Source of the DNA: an uncultured Pelagibacteraceae bacterium
GTDB taxonomy: Bacteria; Pseudomonadota; Alphaproteobacteria; Pelagibacterales; Pelagibacteraceae
DNA length: 64,000 bases
Direction: 5' to 3'
Assembly (NCBI GenBank): GCA_902595125.1
Contig: CACJOY010000001.1
Location: 186,001 to 250,000, forward strand
Position numbers and translations under genes: made by a program. Below the pieces are notes generated by a model. It saw nothing but the letters and a program-made list of their open reading frames with translations, had not been told where the DNA came from and did no database searches. Within the stretch, counting starts at the first letter, position 1. Each line of letters begins with the position of its first letter. This document shows, one piece after another, positions 53,459 to 63,774 of this stretch.

Positions 53459-54832
53459 TTATAGAAAATATGCACCAACACCTAAAAAAGAAACAAAACC
53501 AATCACATCTGTAATTGTAGTTACAAAAACACCAGATGCTATTGCAGGATCAATATTCATTTTCTTTAATGTAACTGGCACTACTATTCCAAATAACCCT
53601 GCTACAACCATCGTCAATACCATTGAAATAGAAATTATTAGTGAAAGTTGGTAATCCTGAAACCAAATTTGAACTATGAATGAACTGATAATAGCAAAAA
53701 TAATTCCATTTAAGATGCCTATGTTAAATTCTTTAAATATATTTTGATTAAAATTATTTTTCGTTAAGTCGTTTGTAGCAAGAGTTCTGATTGTTACAGC
53801 CAAAGTTTGCATTCCAGCATTCCCTCCCATTGATGCAACAATTGGCATTAAAAAGGCTAAAACTACCATTTGTTCAATAGTTGCACCAAATAAACTTATA
53901 CAATAAGTAGCTAGAAAAGCTGTAAATAAATTCAATAACAACCAGTTAAACCTTCTTTTTGTTTTTGTAATCACACCATCTGTAATTTCTTCGTCTCCTA
54001 CCCCTGCTAATCTTAAAGCATCTTCTTCAGCCTCTTCTTTTAAAACTGTAAGGACATCATCAGATGTAATCATACCAACTAATTTGTTATTTTTATCAAC
54101 AACACATGCTGAATTTAAATTATAATTTTCAAATGAATGCCCTACTTCTTCTCTATCCATATCTACCGGAATTAAAAAAATTGAGTCATCCATTATTGAA
54201 GACATTTTGGTTTCTCTGGATGTTCTTAAAACTTTTGATGAAGGAACAGCTCCAATAGGTTTGAAATTTTCATCAACAATGTAAATTTCTAAAAATTGTT
54301 CAGGTAGATCCTCATTTTCTCTTAAGTAATCAATTGTTTGTCCCACAGACCAATTGCTAGGAATAGCTGTAAACTCCCTCTGCATAATTCTTGCAGCACT
54401 TTCTTCTGGATAACTTAGACCTTCTAAAAGAGCAAAACGATCTTTTGGAGGCAATAAGCTTAAAATAGAATTCTTATCTTTCTCATCAACATTTTCTAAA
54501 ATTGCTATTGCATCATCAGATTCGAGATTCTTTAATATTCTTACAATAGCTTCTGATGATAAATATTTAATAATTTCAGTCTGAACTGATTCATTAAGCT
54601 CAATAAATACTTCTGGATCTATCTTGAAATTATTAAGTTTAATTAAATTTTCTCTATCATTTTCACTTAAATGCTCAATTATATCAGCAGCATCTGCTGG
54701 GTGCATTGCTTTAAAAGAATTTGTAATAAACTGAGCATCATTATTAGAGATTTTATCAGTTACAACTTTTATATATTCTTTATTAAATTCAAAATTGACT
54801 TTTTTATCTTTGATTTTTTTTATTAAAGCCAT
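53459..54832 (-). CDS. mgtE: Magnesium transporter MgtE
   Basis: A Mg2+ channel/transporter of 457 residues. The N-domain has superhelical repeats (AMHPADAADIIEHLSEND near 43-60 and LESDDAIAILENVDEKDK), then two CBS domains (IPSNWSVGQTIDYLRENEDL, and VVDKNNKLVGMITSDDVL near 242-259), then five C-terminal spans including LLLNLFTAFLATYCISLFGA, ASMGGNAGMQTLAVTIRTLA with the pore-lining signature, and ATSGVFVTT-type IASGVFVTTITDVIGF. Intact. It is tail-to-tail with panC and head-to-head with lipB. Confidence 0.95.
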   Translation of the reverse strand: MALIKKIKDKKVNFEFNKEYIKVVTDKISNNDAQFITNSFKAMHPADAADIIEHLSENDRENLIKLNNFKIDPEVFIELNESVQTEIIKYLSSEAIVRILKNLESDDAIAILENVDEKDKNSILSLLPPKDRFALLEGLSYPEESAARIMQREFTAIPSNWSVGQTIDYLRENEDLPEQFLEIYIVDENFKPIGAVPSSKVLRTSRETKMSSIMDDSIFLIPVDMDREEVGHSFENYNLNSACVVDKNNKLVGMITSDDVLTVLKEEAEEDALRLAGVGDEEITDGVITKTKRRFNWLLLNLFTAFLATYCISLFGATIEQMVVLAFLMPIVASMGGNAGMQTLAVTIRTLATNDLTKNNFNQNIFKEFNIGILNGIIFAIISSFIVQIWFQDYQLSLIISISMVLTMVVAGLFGIVVPVTLKKMNIDPAIASGVFVTTITDVIGFVSFLGVGAYFL

Positions 54833-54892
54833 AAATTTACCTATTATTCTGACGCAACTTTTAATACATAATAAAAAGAATACAATTTATAA

Positions 54893-55522
54893 ATGAATAT
54901 AGAAATTAAAAAGTCACAAAAACCAGTAAAATACGAAGATGCTTTATCACTTATGGAGAGACGTCTCCTTGAAATAGATCAAAATAAATCTAGTGATTTA
55001 ATTTGGATTTTAGAACACGATGAAATCTACACCGCAGGAAAAGCATATAATGAGGATGAAATTATTGATAAATCTATAACAATTTTTAAAACAAATAGAG
55101 GTGGAAAAATAACTTATCATGGACCAGGACAATTGATCTGTTATTTTGTTGTAGATTTAAAAAAAAGAAAAAAGGATATAAGAAAATTTATATCTATTAT
55201 TGAACAAACGATTATTGAAACCCTTAAATATTATCAAATAAATTCTTTTCCAGATAAAGATAATATTGGAGTCTGGTATGATGACGATACAAAAATTAAA
55301 AAAATTGCTGCAATAGGAGTTAGAGTAAGTAAATGGATTGCTTATCATGGTTTCTCAATAAACATAAATAATGATTTAGAAAAATATAGAGCAATAATAC
55401 CATGTGGAATTTCAGATAAAGGAATTACAAATTTAAAAAATATAAAAGATCAAAATTATGATGGTATAGAAAATATATTGATTAAAAATTTTATTTCAAA
55501 CCTTAAAAATTTAAACGTTTAG
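54893..55522 (+). CDS. lipB: Octanoyltransferase LipB
   Basis: LipB moves octanoyl from ACP to lipoyl domains, the first lipoate step. The 209 residues include [17 protein letters not shown] near 41-57, [20 protein letters not shown] near 71-90 with the conserved His and Gln, [20 protein letters not shown] near 140-159 with the catalytic Lys-region and His, and the catalytic Cys in [14 protein letters not shown] near 171-184. Intact. The 3' end overlaps the convergent pseudouridine synthase gene by 20 bases. It is 60 bases from the divergent mgtE. Confidence 0.95.
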   Translation: MNIEIKKSQKPVKYEDALSLMERRLLEIDQNKSSDLIWILEHDEIYTAGKAYNEDEIIDKSITIFKTNRGGKITYHGPGQLICYFVVDLKKRKKDIRKFISIIEQTIIETLKYYQINSFPDKDNIGVWYDDDTKIKKIAAIGVRVSKWIAYHGFSININNDLEKYRAIIPCGISDKGITNLKNIKDQNYDGIENILIKNFISNLKNLNV

Positions 55523-56408
55523 CTTTTAATAATTTTCTGAAATAATCTGGTAGTAAGGCTGTATAGGTGTGCTTGATATTGTTAATCATAAATCTAATCT
55601 GATATGAGTGTAACATTAAATTCTTATTAATACCTTTATTTGAGTTTGATAATTTATATTTAATATCTCCAAAGATTGGTTGTCCTAACGCATATAATTG
55701 TTTTCTAAGTTGATGTTTACGTCCTGTGATAGGTTTAAGCTCCACCAAACTAGCTTCTGAATTCTTATCAATTACTTTGAATATTGTTTTTGCATTTTCA
55801 ATAATCTTTTTATCTCCATCATATCTAATTAAGCGGTCATTCCATTCTCCAGAATTTTTTTGTAATTCTCCGTGGCAAATAGCTAAATAAGTCTTATGCA
55901 CTTTTCTTAATCTAAATAGTGAAGTTAATAATTGTGCACTTTCTCGATTTTTTGCAATTATAAATACTCCTGAAGTATCTTTATCAAGTCTATGAACAGA
56001 ATAAGGTTTGCTATCTTTAAAAATTTCGCTTTTAGCAAAAATATCTACTAAGTTTTTTTTAGATTTTGTACCACCCTGAACAGAAATTCCAGAACTTTTA
56101 TTCAAAACTATAAAATTTTCATTATTTTCAATTATCAAATTTTCATTGGATTTAATTATTTCTTTTGTAGGATTAAATCTTATTTTATTTTTTAATATTT
56201 TTTCATCAAAATTAAAGTTAAATAACTCAATTTTGTCATTAGTTTTTATCTTATATGAACTTTTAATCTTTTTTTTATTTAATTTTATCTTTCCAGATCT
56301 TAAACTTTTTTCTATTAATCCCTGAGGAATTTTACCCAATGAATGTCTTAACCATCGGTCAATACGCATATCGTTATACGTTGAGTCAACGATAAACGAC
56401 TTTTTCAT
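55503..56408 (-). CDS. 23S rRNA pseudouridine synthase, RluC/RluD family
   Basis: A 301-residue enzyme with an N-terminal S4 RNA-binding domain ([20 protein letters not shown] near 16-35, then [14 protein letters not shown]) and a RluA/RluC catalytic domain with [14 protein letters not shown] near 100-113, the catalytic Asp in [19 protein letters not shown] near 137-155, and [20 protein letters not shown] near 225-244. RluC is the best guess; the precise target uridines cannot be told. It lies 10 bases after rplQ. Confidence 0.9.
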   Translation of the reverse strand: MKKSFIVDSTYNDMRIDRWLRHSLGKIPQGLIEKSLRSGKIKLNKKKIKSSYKIKTNDKIELFNFNFDEKILKNKIRFNPTKEIIKSNENLIIENNENFIVLNKSSGISVQGGTKSKKNLVDIFAKSEIFKDSKPYSVHRLDKDTSGVFIIAKNRESAQLLTSLFRLRKVHKTYLAICHGELQKNSGEWNDRLIRYDGDKKIIENAKTIFKVIDKNSEASLVELKPITGRKHQLRKQLYALGQPIFGDIKYKLSNSNKGINKNLMLHSYQIRFMINNIKHTYTALLPDYFRKLLKAKRLNF

Positions 56409-56418
56409 GATTTAAAAT

Positions 56419-56862
56419 TTAAGCTGTAGCCTGTTTTTTTTCTTCAGCCTTAGGTGTTTCTTTATTATTATCTTTTTTCTTTTTATCGACTCTTTTTGCT
56501 TCTAAATCTCTATCTACAAATTCAATTATAGCCATTGGTGCATTATCTCCATATCTAAATCCTGCTTTAATAATTCTTGTATAACCACCGCTTCTTTTTT
56601 CATATCGTTTTGATAAAGTTTTTTTTACTTTATTTGCACATTTGATATCTTGTAATTTAGAAACTAATTGTTTTGTAGTTTGTAAATTATCTTTTTTTCC
56701 TAGTGTTATAATTTTATCTGCTTGTGGTTTTAAAAATTTAGCTTTTGGTAAAGTAGTCTTGATTTGCTCATATTTTATAAGCGTGTTAAGCATATTTTTC
56801 AAAAGAGCTTTTCTATGCTCAGAAGTTCTATTTAGTTTTTTATTTGCCATTCCATGTCTCAT
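56419..56862 (-). CDS. rplQ: 50S ribosomal protein L17
   Basis: The 147 residues start [20 protein letters not shown], the L17 signature, with YEQIKTTLPKAKFLKPQADK near 32-51, YEKRSGGYTRIIKAGFRYGD near 85-104, and the terminal APMAIIEFVDRD. The last 30 residues (DKKKKDNNKETPKAEEKKQA region) form a charged low-complexity tail seen in other alphaproteobacterial L17 proteins. Its start overlaps the rpoA stop by 1 base. Confidence 0.97.
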   Translation of the reverse strand: MRHGMANKKLNRTSEHRKALLKNMLNTLIKYEQIKTTLPKAKFLKPQADKIITLGKKDNLQTTKQLVSKLQDIKCANKVKKTLSKRYEKRSGGYTRIIKAGFRYGDNAPMAIIEFVDRDLEAKRVDKKKKDNNKETPKAEEKKQATA

Positions 56863-57890
56863 TAAATGGCCTCCTCTAATTTCTTAGACATTTCAGCAAT
56901 ATTATCTGGTGGCCAATTAGGTACTTCCATACCTAAGTATAAAGACATCCCAGTTAACACTTCTTTTATTTCATTTAGAGATTTTCTTCCAAAGTTAGGA
57001 GTTCTTAACATTTCACCTTCTGATTTTTGTACTAAGTCTCCTATGTAAATAATATTATCATTTTTTAAACAATTCATTGATCTTACTGAAAGTTCAAGTT
57101 CATCAACTTTTCTTAATAAATTTTTATTAAATTCAGGTTCTGTAGAAACTTCTTTTATTGGTGCTTCAACAGGCTCATCAAAATTTATAAACATCTTAAG
57201 TTGATCTTGAAAAATTCGTGCTGAGTAAGCAACTGCATCTTCAGCAGATATAGAACCATTTGTTTCCACAACCATAGTTAGTTTATCATAATCTAAAGCT
57301 TTTCCCTCTCTAGCAGTACTAACTGAATATGAAACTTTTTTTACTGGACTATATAAAGAATCTATAGCAATTAATCCAAGGGGTGGTTCTTCAGGTTTGT
57401 TTAAGTCTGCTGGAACATACCCTTTGCCTGTGTTAACATTCATTTCCATATGAAAGTTAGTATTTTCATCTAAATTACAAATTACCATATCAGGGTTCAA
57501 AATTTCAACATCAGTAACTGGTGTAATATCAGAAGCTTTAATTTCTCCAGGTCCTTTAGCATCTAAAACTAATTTTTTTGTTCCATCTGACATACACTTT
57601 AATGCAAGTGATTTTATATTTAAAACTATGTCAGTCACGTCTTCTCGCACTCCTTTTATTGATGTAAATTCATGTAAAACACCATCGATTTGTATAGATG
57701 TTACTGCAGCTCCTCTTATTGAAGATAACAAAATTCTTCTTAAAGAATTTCCGAGAGTTAGTCCATATCCCTTTTCAAGTGGTTCAGCTACAATCGTAGC
57801 TTGGGTTAGGTCATCGCTTATTTTTACATCTAACTTGGATGGTTTTATTAATGACTTCCAATTTTTTATATTTACATTTTCTGTTTCCAT
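56862..57890 (-). CDS. rpoA: RNA polymerase alpha subunit
   Basis: The 342 residues comprise the N-terminal assembly domain ([20 protein letters not shown] near 34-53, [20 protein letters not shown] near 55-74, [18 protein letters not shown]) and the C-terminal DNA/UP-element domain ([20 protein letters not shown] near 265-284, [18 protein letters not shown] near 294-311). All are typical. Its 1-base overlaps with rpsK and rplQ place it in the normal alpha operon. Confidence 0.98.
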   Translation of the reverse strand: METENVNIKNWKSLIKPSKLDVKISDDLTQATIVAEPLEKGYGLTLGNSLRRILLSSIRGAAVTSIQIDGVLHEFTSIKGVREDVTDIVLNIKSLALKCMSDGTKKLVLDAKGPGEIKASDITPVTDVEILNPDMVICNLDENTNFHMEMNVNTGKGYVPADLNKPEEPPLGLIAIDSLYSPVKKVSYSVSTAREGKALDYDKLTMVVETNGSISAEDAVAYSARIFQDQLKMFINFDEPVEAPIKEVSTEPEFNKNLLRKVDELELSVRSMNCLKNDNIIYIGDLVQKSEGEMLRTPNFGRKSLNEIKEVLTGMSLYLGMEVPNWPPDNIAEMSKKLEEAI

Positions 57891-58339
57891 TAAACTCTCC
57901 TCTTTTTTGGTGGTCTAGTTCCATTATGTGGCATTGGTGTAGTATCTTTTATTGATAAAATTTTAAATCCTCTTGCCTGTAATGCTCTTAGGGCAGTCTC
58001 ACGACCCGAGCCAGGTCCCTTTACCTCTACAGATAAAGTTTTCATTCCATACTCTAATGCTTTCGATGCAGCAGCGTCGGCAGCAATTTGAGCTGCATAA
58101 GGAGTTGATTTTCTCGAACCCTTAAAACCCTTTTGACCAGCTGAAGCCCATGAAACAATATTTCCATTTGTATCTGCTATTGAAATTATTGTATTATTAA
58201 AAGTAGATTGCACGTAAGCTATTCCATTTAAAATATTTTTTTTTATTTTCTTCTTTTTTGAATATGTACTTTTATTAATTTTTTTTGGAGATTTTTCAAT
58301 TTTTTGGTCTTTATTTTCAACCTTATCAATTTTAGCCAT
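57890..58339 (-). CDS. rpsK: 30S ribosomal protein S11
   Basis: The 149 residues contain [20 protein letters not shown] near 41-60, [20 protein letters not shown] near 61-80, [20 protein letters not shown] near 81-100, [20 protein letters not shown] near 105-124, and the tail [14 protein letters not shown]. An N-terminal extension of about 35 Lys-rich residues is present, longer than in E. coli. The gene lies between rpsM and rpoA. Confidence 0.97.
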   Translation of the reverse strand: MAKIDKVENKDQKIEKSPKKINKSTYSKKKKIKKNILNGIAYVQSTFNNTIISIADTNGNIVSWASAGQKGFKGSRKSTPYAAQIAADAAASKALEYGMKTLSVEVKGPGSGRETALRALQARGFKILSIKDTTPMPHNGTRPPKKRRV

Positions 58340-58341
58340 AA

Positions 58342-58725
58342 CTATTTTTTAAGTGGTGTTAATTTCTTACCTGCAATTGCGATTGCTTTACCTTTTCTTG
58401 TTCTTGCATTACATCTTGTTCTTTGACCTCTGACTGGGAGTTTTTTTCTATGTCTTGAGCCTCTGTAACAAGCTAAGTCAATCAATCTTTTTATGCTTAA
58501 AGAATAATCTCTTCTTAAATCACCCTCAACTTTAAAATTTTGATCTATATATTCTCTTATCTTTAAAATTTCATCATCTGTTAGTTCATTAACTCTTTTT
58601 TTACTTGGTATTTCTAATGATGAACAAATTTGTTTAGAAAATTTATCACCTATTCCATATATGTATGTGAGACCTATTTGGACTAACTTATTTTGGGGAA
58701 TATTAATACCTGCTATACGAGCCAT
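58342..58725 (-). CDS. rpsM: 30S ribosomal protein S13
   Basis: The 127 residues start [20 protein letters not shown], the S13 N-terminus, then [20 protein letters not shown], a helix-two-turn-helix [20 protein letters not shown] near 92-111, and [16 protein letters not shown]. All match. The 56-base gap to adk (58726-58781) is too small for rpmJ and shows no gene; it may hold an internal promoter. Confidence 0.97.
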   Translation of the reverse strand: MARIAGINIPQNKLVQIGLTYIYGIGDKFSKQICSSLEIPSKKRVNELTDDEILKIREYIDQNFKVEGDLRRDYSLSIKRLIDLACYRGSRHRKKLPVRGQRTRCNARTRKGKAIAIAGKKLTPLKK

Positions 58726-58781
58726 AAATTTTGAGATAATTTTTAGCCTTTTATATAAGAAGATCTTTTAAAGTCAACGCC

Positions 58782-59345
58782 TTAAACCTTAATAAAACTA
58801 TCTATTTTTGCTGTTATTTCCTCAATTTCCAGTGATCCATCAATTTCATAAAAATTTGGATTTTTTGAATAGAATTCTAAAACGGGTTTAGTCGTTTCCA
58901 TATAAGTATCGTATCTTTTAATAATAGTATCTGAATCATCATCAGCCCTATTCTCAATAATTTTTCTTTTCTCAATTCTTTTAACAATTGTATCTTTATT
59001 TACATTTAAGAAAAAAATAAAATCTACTTTTTGGTTTGAGTCATTTAATAATAAATCTAAATTTTTAGCCTGATTTAATGATCTGGGATATCCATCAAAA
59101 ATTAATTTCTCTTTTTTTTGAGGATCTGAAATAATATTTTTAATTAGTTCATTAACTATTTCATCACTAACAAATTTTCCATCATTCATATCATTAATTA
59201 TTTTTTTTCCAATATCCGAGTCTTTTTTGATTTCATCTCTTAACATATCACCAGTTGATATTTGGAAACCGTTAATTTTTTCTTGAATATATTTAGCCTG
59301 TGTTCCTTTACCTGCGCCTGGGGGACCAAACAAAATAATATTCAC
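58782..59345 (-). CDS. adk: Adenylate kinase, short form
   Basis: Adk equilibrates ATP, ADP and AMP. The 187 residues start MNIILFGPPGAGKGTQAKYI (P-loop), with ISTGDMLRDEIKKDSDIGKK near 30-49, IFDGYPRSLNQAKNLDLLL near 81-99, and RIEKRKIIENRADDDSDTII near 125-144. The LID segment is the short form without the zinc-finger insert, common in alphaproteobacteria. It sits between secY and rpsM as usual in this class. Confidence 0.96.
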   Translation of the reverse strand: MNIILFGPPGAGKGTQAKYIQEKINGFQISTGDMLRDEIKKDSDIGKKIINDMNDGKFVSDEIVNELIKNIISDPQKKEKLIFDGYPRSLNQAKNLDLLLNDSNQKVDFIFFLNVNKDTIVKRIEKRKIIENRADDDSDTIIKRYDTYMETTKPVLEFYSKNPNFYEIDGSLEIEEITAKIDSFIKV

Positions 59346-59349
59346 TTAA

Positions 59350-60630
59350 TTATTTTCCAAATTTAGTTTTTTTAATTAATTGCTCATATTGTGAGCTCAT
59401 TAACCTTGTTTGAATTTGTGTAACTGTATCTATTGCAACAACCACAACAATTAAAATAGATGTTCCTCCTAAGTAAAAAGGTATTGGATAATTTGCGATG
59501 AGAAACTCTGGCATTAAACAGACTAATGTAAGGTACAAGGCGCCAATAGTTGTTAGTTTTGTTAAAATATTTTCAATATATATCGCAGTACTTTCACCAG
59601 GTCTAATTCCTGGAATAAAACCACCATACTTTCTTAAATTATCTGCTGTTTCAGTTGGATTAAAAGTTATTGAAGTATAGAAAAATGTAAAAAAAATTAT
59701 CCCTGATGCATATAATAACATATACAAAGGTTGGCCTTGAGTAAAATAAGAGCTAATATTCAAAAAAGTTTCACTTTCAGACAAATTAAAATTTGAAAAT
59801 GTAACAGGTAATAATAATAAAGCAGAAGCAAATATAGCTGGTATAACACCTGCTTGGTTTATCTTTAAAGGTAAATGTGATGACTCGCCGCCATACATTT
59901 TATTTCCCATTTGTCTTTTAGGGTAATTAATTAAAATCTTTCTTAAAGCACGCTCCATAAAAACAATAAAAAGAATTGTTAATATTAAAAGAACAAAAAT
60001 TGCTATGATCATAATAGTTGAAACTGCTCCAGTTCTTCCAAGTTCGAAAGTTGTAACTAGAGCTCTTGGAATTTCTGCAACTATACCCGCAAAAATAATT
60101 AGCGATATACCATTGCCAATTCCTCTTTGTGTAATTTGCTCACCCAACCACATTAAAAAAATAGTTCCAGCAACTATAGTAGTTACTGTTGATATCTTAA
60201 AAAATAAACCGGGATTAATTACTAAATTTGCAGATGACTCCAGACCTACAGCTAAACCATATCCTTGAACGGTTGCAAGCAATACAGTTCCGTATCTTGT
60301 TATTTGAGTTATTTTTGCTCTTCCATTTTCTCCTTGTGCTTTTAAGTTTTTAAAATAATCTGAAACACCAGTAAGAAGTTGAATAATAATTGATGATGAA
60401 ATATAGGGCATTATTCCTAATGCAAATATTGCCATTCTGCTTACAGCACCTCCTGCAAAAACATTAAACATACCTAATAGACCTTTTTGGTTACCTTCCA
60501 TTAAAATTTTCAACTGATCAGGATCAATTCCTGGTAATGGTACGAAGGTTCCAAATCTATAAACTGCTAATATTGCAATAGAAAAAATTATTCTATTTCT
60601 TAGGTCATTTGAAGGTGTGCTGGCGCTCAT
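59350..60630 (-). CDS. secY: Protein translocase subunit SecY
   Basis: The central channel of the Sec translocon, 426 residues, ten spans. Landmarks: RIIFSIAILAVYRFGTFVPL near 13-32 then PGIDPDQL, MFNVFAGGAVSRMAIFALGI near 54-73, MPYISSSIIIQLLTGV near 74-89, TQRGIGNGISLIIFAGIVAE near 167-186, LPLKINQAGVIPAIFASALL near 252-271, and GGFIPGIRPGESTAIYIENI near 340-359. Length and motif spacing are normal. It follows rplO by 10 bases. Confidence 0.97.
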   Translation of the reverse strand: MSASTPSNDLRNRIIFSIAILAVYRFGTFVPLPGIDPDQLKILMEGNQKGLLGMFNVFAGGAVSRMAIFALGIMPYISSSIIIQLLTGVSDYFKNLKAQGENGRAKITQITRYGTVLLATVQGYGLAVGLESSANLVINPGLFFKISTVTTIVAGTIFLMWLGEQITQRGIGNGISLIIFAGIVAEIPRALVTTFELGRTGAVSTIMIIAIFVLLILTILFIVFMERALRKILINYPKRQMGNKMYGGESSHLPLKINQAGVIPAIFASALLLLPVTFSNFNLSESETFLNISSYFTQGQPLYMLLYASGIIFFTFFYTSITFNPTETADNLRKYGGFIPGIRPGESTAIYIENILTKLTTIGALYLTLVCLMPEFLIANYPIPFYLGGTSILIVVVVAIDTVTQIQTRLMSSQYEQLIKKTKFGK

Positions 60631-60640
60631 TTAATTGTTA

Positions 60641-61093
60641 TTATTTTTTCAATTGGATAGATCCACCTATTTTTTCAAGTTTAGCTATAGCAGATTTTGA
60701 TGCTAAATCTGCCTCTATGTCTATTTTATCTTTAATCTCACCAGTTCCTAAAATTTTCAATTTATTTGAATTTTTATTTATTAATTTTAATTTTTTAAGA
60801 AGATCAGAGTTTAATATTTCTGTTGTCTTAATACTTTTTTTATTTATATAAAATTGTATCTTTTCTAAATTTAATATCGCAATATTTTGTTTAATAAATG
60901 AGTTGAAACCTCTTTTAGGTAATCTTCTATACAAAGGCATTTGACCACCCTCAAAACTTTTAATTGCAACACCGGATCTTGATTTTTGCCCTTTTACACC
61001 TCTACCAGAAGTTTTACCTTTGCCTGAGCCAATCCCTCTACCTACTCTTATTTTTTTCTTATTAATTTTTTCTCTGTTATTTAAAGTTATCAT
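60641..61093 (-). CDS. rplO: 50S ribosomal protein L15
   Basis: The 150 residues contain [20 protein letters not shown] near 17-36, [20 protein letters not shown] near 36-55, [12 protein letters not shown] near 56-67, and the C-terminal [16 protein letters not shown]. The N-terminal MITLNN is slightly shortened. The start overlaps the rpsE stop by 1 base, so the usual rpmD gene between rpsE and rplO is not present. Confidence 0.97.
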   Translation of the reverse strand: MITLNNREKINKKKIRVGRGIGSGKGKTSGRGVKGQKSRSGVAIKSFEGGQMPLYRRLPKRGFNSFIKQNIAILNLEKIQFYINKKSIKTTEILNSDLLKKLKLINKNSNKLKILGTGEIKDKIDIEADLASKSAIAKLEKIGGSIQLKK

Positions 61094-61608
61094 TATCCTC
61101 TTTTTTCAATTATTTCAGAAATTTTTTTATTTCTGATTGATGATATTTGTTTAGGTGAATTCTGTTTAAGTAATGCCTTCATTGTTGCTCTAATAACATT
61201 ATGTGCATTTGAAGTACCCATTGATTTAGCAACAATATCTTTTACTCCTAAAACTTCACATACAGCTCTAACAGGTCCACCTGCGATTATACCTGTCCCT
61301 TTAGAAGCTGCTCTTAATACAATTCTACCAGATCCATCTTTAGCTTTTACATCGTGATGTATTGTCCTTCCCTCTCTAAGAGGAATATGTATTAATTTTC
61401 TTCTAGCCATTTCGTTTGCTTTTTTTATAGCATCCGGAACTTGTTTTGCTTTTGCATGGGCAATACCAATTCTACCAGCTTGATTTCCAACTACAACTAA
61501 AGCTGAAAAGCCGAATCTTCTTCCACCTTTTACAACTTTTGTAATTCGATTTATATGAACTAATTTTTCTAGAATATCGTCAGTTTTATTATCTTTGCCT
61601 ATATTCAT
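61093..61608 (-). CDS. rpsE: 30S ribosomal protein S5
   Basis: The 171 residues include [20 protein letters not shown] near 14-33, [20 protein letters not shown] near 34-53, [20 protein letters not shown], and [20 protein letters not shown] near 109-128 with [20 protein letters not shown] following. All S5 features are intact, including the loop involved in decoding fidelity. It is followed directly by rplO. Confidence 0.97.
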   Translation of the reverse strand: MNIGKDNKTDDILEKLVHINRITKVVKGGRRFGFSALVVVGNQAGRIGIAHAKAKQVPDAIKKANEMARRKLIHIPLREGRTIHHDVKAKDGSGRIVLRAASKGTGIIAGGPVRAVCEVLGVKDIVAKSMGTSNAHNVIRATMKALLKQNSPKQISSIRNKKISEIIEKRG

Positions 61609-61610
61609 GT

Positions 61611-61967
61611 TTAAAATTCCATTCCATTTTTACGAAGTGTTTCTGCAAAAATTTTTACTCTACCATGATATTTATATACTCCTCTATCAAAGTAAATTTT
61701 AGTTATTTTTTTTTGTAAAGCCTTCTTAGCTAATTTTTCAGCAACAATTTTTGAAAGTTCAGTTTTATTAACTTTGGATCCTGATTTTACATCTTTTTCT
61801 ACAGATGAAGCTGATATGAGTGTAATACTTTTAGTATCATCAATTATTTGAGCCGATATATTTTTTGATGATCTAGAAATACTTAGTCTAAACCGATCAT
61901 TAGAAGAAACTTTCTTTACTTTATTACTAACCCTAAATCTTTTTCTTATAGTTGTATTTAATTTCAT
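61611..61967 (-). CDS. rplR: 50S ribosomal protein L18
   Basis: A 5S-rRNA-binding protein of 118 residues. It has the [20 protein letters not shown] segment near 26-45, [33 protein letters not shown] near 77-96, and the tail [21 protein letters not shown] region matching the usual FDRGGYxYHGRVKALADAAREaGL. Position between rplF and rpsE is standard. Confidence 0.96.
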   Translation of the reverse strand: MKLNTTIRKRFRVSNKVKKVSSNDRFRLSISRSSKNISAQIIDDTKSITLISASSVEKDVKSGSKVNKTELSKIVAEKLAKKALQKKITKIYFDRGVYKYHGRVKIFAETLRKNGMEF

Positions 61968-62506
61968 TATTTCTTTTTTCCCTCTTTTTTTAGAATATAT
62001 TGACCTTTTTCTCTGATCCCTTTTCCTTTATATGGTTCAATTTTTCTTAATGTTTTAAGTTTTGAGACTATTGCTCCTACCTCTTGTTTGTCAGCTCCAG
62101 AAATTTTTAATGTTGTTTGTTTTTCTACTAATATTTTAATTCCCTCAGGTATATCAAAGTTAATGTCATGACTGTAACCTAATTGAAGATTTAATTGATT
62201 TCCTTTAAGTGCTGCCCTATATCCTACACCAACTAACTCAAGAATTTTTTCATATCCTTTACTAGATCCAATAACGGCATTATTAATTAAGCTTCTATTC
62301 ATACCCCACAATCTTTTTGTTTCTTGATCAATCTTTATTGGCTTAATTGATATTTCTTTACCTTCTTTGATATCAAGTTTAAAAATATCCAAATCTATAT
62401 TTAATGATTTTTTTCCTTGAGGCCCCTCTATATTTAAAATATTTCCAGCTAGAGCCACCTTAACTTTTTCTGGAATTGATATATTAATTTTACCTATCTT
62501 AGACAT
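61967..62506 (-). CDS. rplF: 50S ribosomal protein L6
   Basis: The 179 residues start [20 protein letters not shown] and include [20 protein letters not shown] near 68-87, [20 protein letters not shown] near 91-110, [15 protein letters not shown], and [20 protein letters not shown] near 154-173, the L6 C-terminal signature. One-base overlaps on both sides indicate tight coupling with rpsH and rplR. Confidence 0.97.
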   Translation of the reverse strand: MSKIGKINISIPEKVKVALAGNILNIEGPQGKKSLNIDLDIFKLDIKEGKEISIKPIKIDQETKRLWGMNRSLINNAVIGSSKGYEKILELVGVGYRAALKGNQLNLQLGYSHDINFDIPEGIKILVEKQTTLKISGADKQEVGAIVSKLKTLRKIEPYKGKGIREKGQYILKKEGKKK

Positions 62507-62901
62507 TAGAACACCTTACAAATTATTTCTCCACCGATGCGTTTTTTTCTAGCATCAATATCAGTCATTACACCTTGTGGAGTTGAAACTATTGCTATTC
62601 CTAAACCGTTATTAATTTTTGGTAATCCATCGGCACTTGAGAAAATTCTTCGACCTGGCTTAGATACTCGCTCAAAAGTACTTATAACTGGGTTACCAGA
62701 ATAATATTTCAATTCTAAAGAAAGTAGAGATTTGTTGTTTTCTGAAGTTACTTTAAAGTCTTTTATAAAACCTTCATTTTTAAGGATATCAGCAATCTTT
62801 GCTTTAAAATTTGAAGATGGAAGTTCAACTTTTTTATGATTTCTATCTTGAGCATTTTTAACTCTAGCAATCATATCTCCTATTGGGTCACTTAAACTCA
62901 T
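62506..62901 (-). CDS. rpsH: 30S ribosomal protein S8
   Basis: The 131 residues start MSLSDPIGDMIARVKNAQDR and include ADILKNEGFIKDFKV near 32-46, VSKPGRRIFSSADGLPKINN near 78-97, GLGIAIVSTPQGVMTDIDAR near 98-117, and GGEIICKVF at the end. All are diagnostic. In other bacteria S8 represses spc-operon translation; I did not find its target site within this window by eye. Confidence 0.97.
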   Translation of the reverse strand: MSLSDPIGDMIARVKNAQDRNHKKVELPSSNFKAKIADILKNEGFIKDFKVTSENNKSLLSLELKYYSGNPVISTFERVSKPGRRIFSSADGLPKINNGLGIAIVSTPQGVMTDIDARKKRIGGEIICKVF

Positions 62902-62911
62902 AAATTCCTTT

Positions 62912-63217
62912 CTACCAACTAGATTTAACTAATCCGGGTATCTTTCCTTGTAAACCAAGTTGTCTTAATGCAATCCTTGATATCTTTAATTTTCTATATA
63001 CACCATGCGGTCTTCCTGTTATCTGACATCTGTTCATAACTCTAATCTTAGCTGAATTACGAGGTAATTTAGATAATTTTTGTTGAGCCTTAAATCTCTC
63101 TTCTAATGAAATTTTTTTATTCATAATAATTTTTTTTAGTTTTTCTCTTTTCTTATAAAACTTATTTGAGAGTTTAATTCTTCTATTATTTTTATTTATA
63201 GAACTTAACTTAGCCAT
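62912..63217 (-). CDS. rpsN: 30S ribosomal protein S14
   Basis: The 101-residue long form lacks the CxxC zinc pairs, so it is the zinc-free S14. It has the family tail RNSAKIRVMNRCQITGRPHG near 53-72, VYRKLKISRIALRQLGLQGK near 73-92, and ends PGLVKSSW. The gene sits between rplE (2-base gap) and rpsH (10-base gap). Confidence 0.97.
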   Translation of the reverse strand: MAKLSSINKNNRRIKLSNKFYKKREKLKKIIMNKKISLEERFKAQQKLSKLPRNSAKIRVMNRCQITGRPHGVYRKLKISRIALRQLGLQGKIPGLVKSSW

Positions 63218-63219
63218 TA

Positions 63220-63774
63220 TTAATTATCTCCTTTTTTTATAAATGGAAAATTTAATTTCTCTAGTAAAGCAAAACTATGTTCTTTACTTTTTGATGATAT
63301 AACAATTATAATATCTAATCCTCTTACTTTATCAGCTCTATCAAAACTTACCTCGGGAAAAATAATATGTTCTTTTACGCCAAATGTATAGTTACCAAAC
63401 TTATCAAAACCATTAGATGAAAGTCCTCTAAAGTCTTTTATTCTTGGTAGAGCTATATTTACTAATCTATCTAAAAATTCATACATTTTATCTTTTCTTA
63501 ATGTGACTTTCAAACCAGCATTTGATCCTTTACGAGTTTTAAAATTAGCAACTGATTTTTTAAATTTTGTCACCACAGGTTTTTGTCCAGAAATTTTTGC
63601 CAAATCTTCTTCACATGATTTGAGAATTTTTGATTCATTTCCATCTAATCCAAGTCCCATATTTAAAATTATTTTTTCAATTTTAGGTCCCATATATAAA
63701 TTTTTAAAACCAAATTGAGATTTTAATGAAGGTTGTATTTCCTTATAATAAAGCTCTTTAAGTCTAGGTACCAT
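63220..63774 (-). CDS. rplE: 50S ribosomal protein L5
   Basis: A 5S-rRNA-binding protein of 184 residues. It shows [40 protein letters not shown] near 22-41, KISGQKPVVTKFKKSVANFK near 56-75, LRKDKMYEFLDRLVNIALPR near 92-111, IKDFRGLSSNGFDKFGNYTF near 112-131, and GVKEHIIFPE. All L5 signatures. The start overlaps the rplX stop by 1 base (TAATG). Confidence 0.97.
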   Translation of the reverse strand: MVPRLKELYYKEIQPSLKSQFGFKNLYMGPKIEKIILNMGLGLDGNESKILKSCEEDLAKISGQKPVVTKFKKSVANFKTRKGSNAGLKVTLRKDKMYEFLDRLVNIALPRIKDFRGLSSNGFDKFGNYTFGVKEHIIFPEVSFDRADKVRGLDIIIVISSKSKEHSFALLEKLNFPFIKKGDN

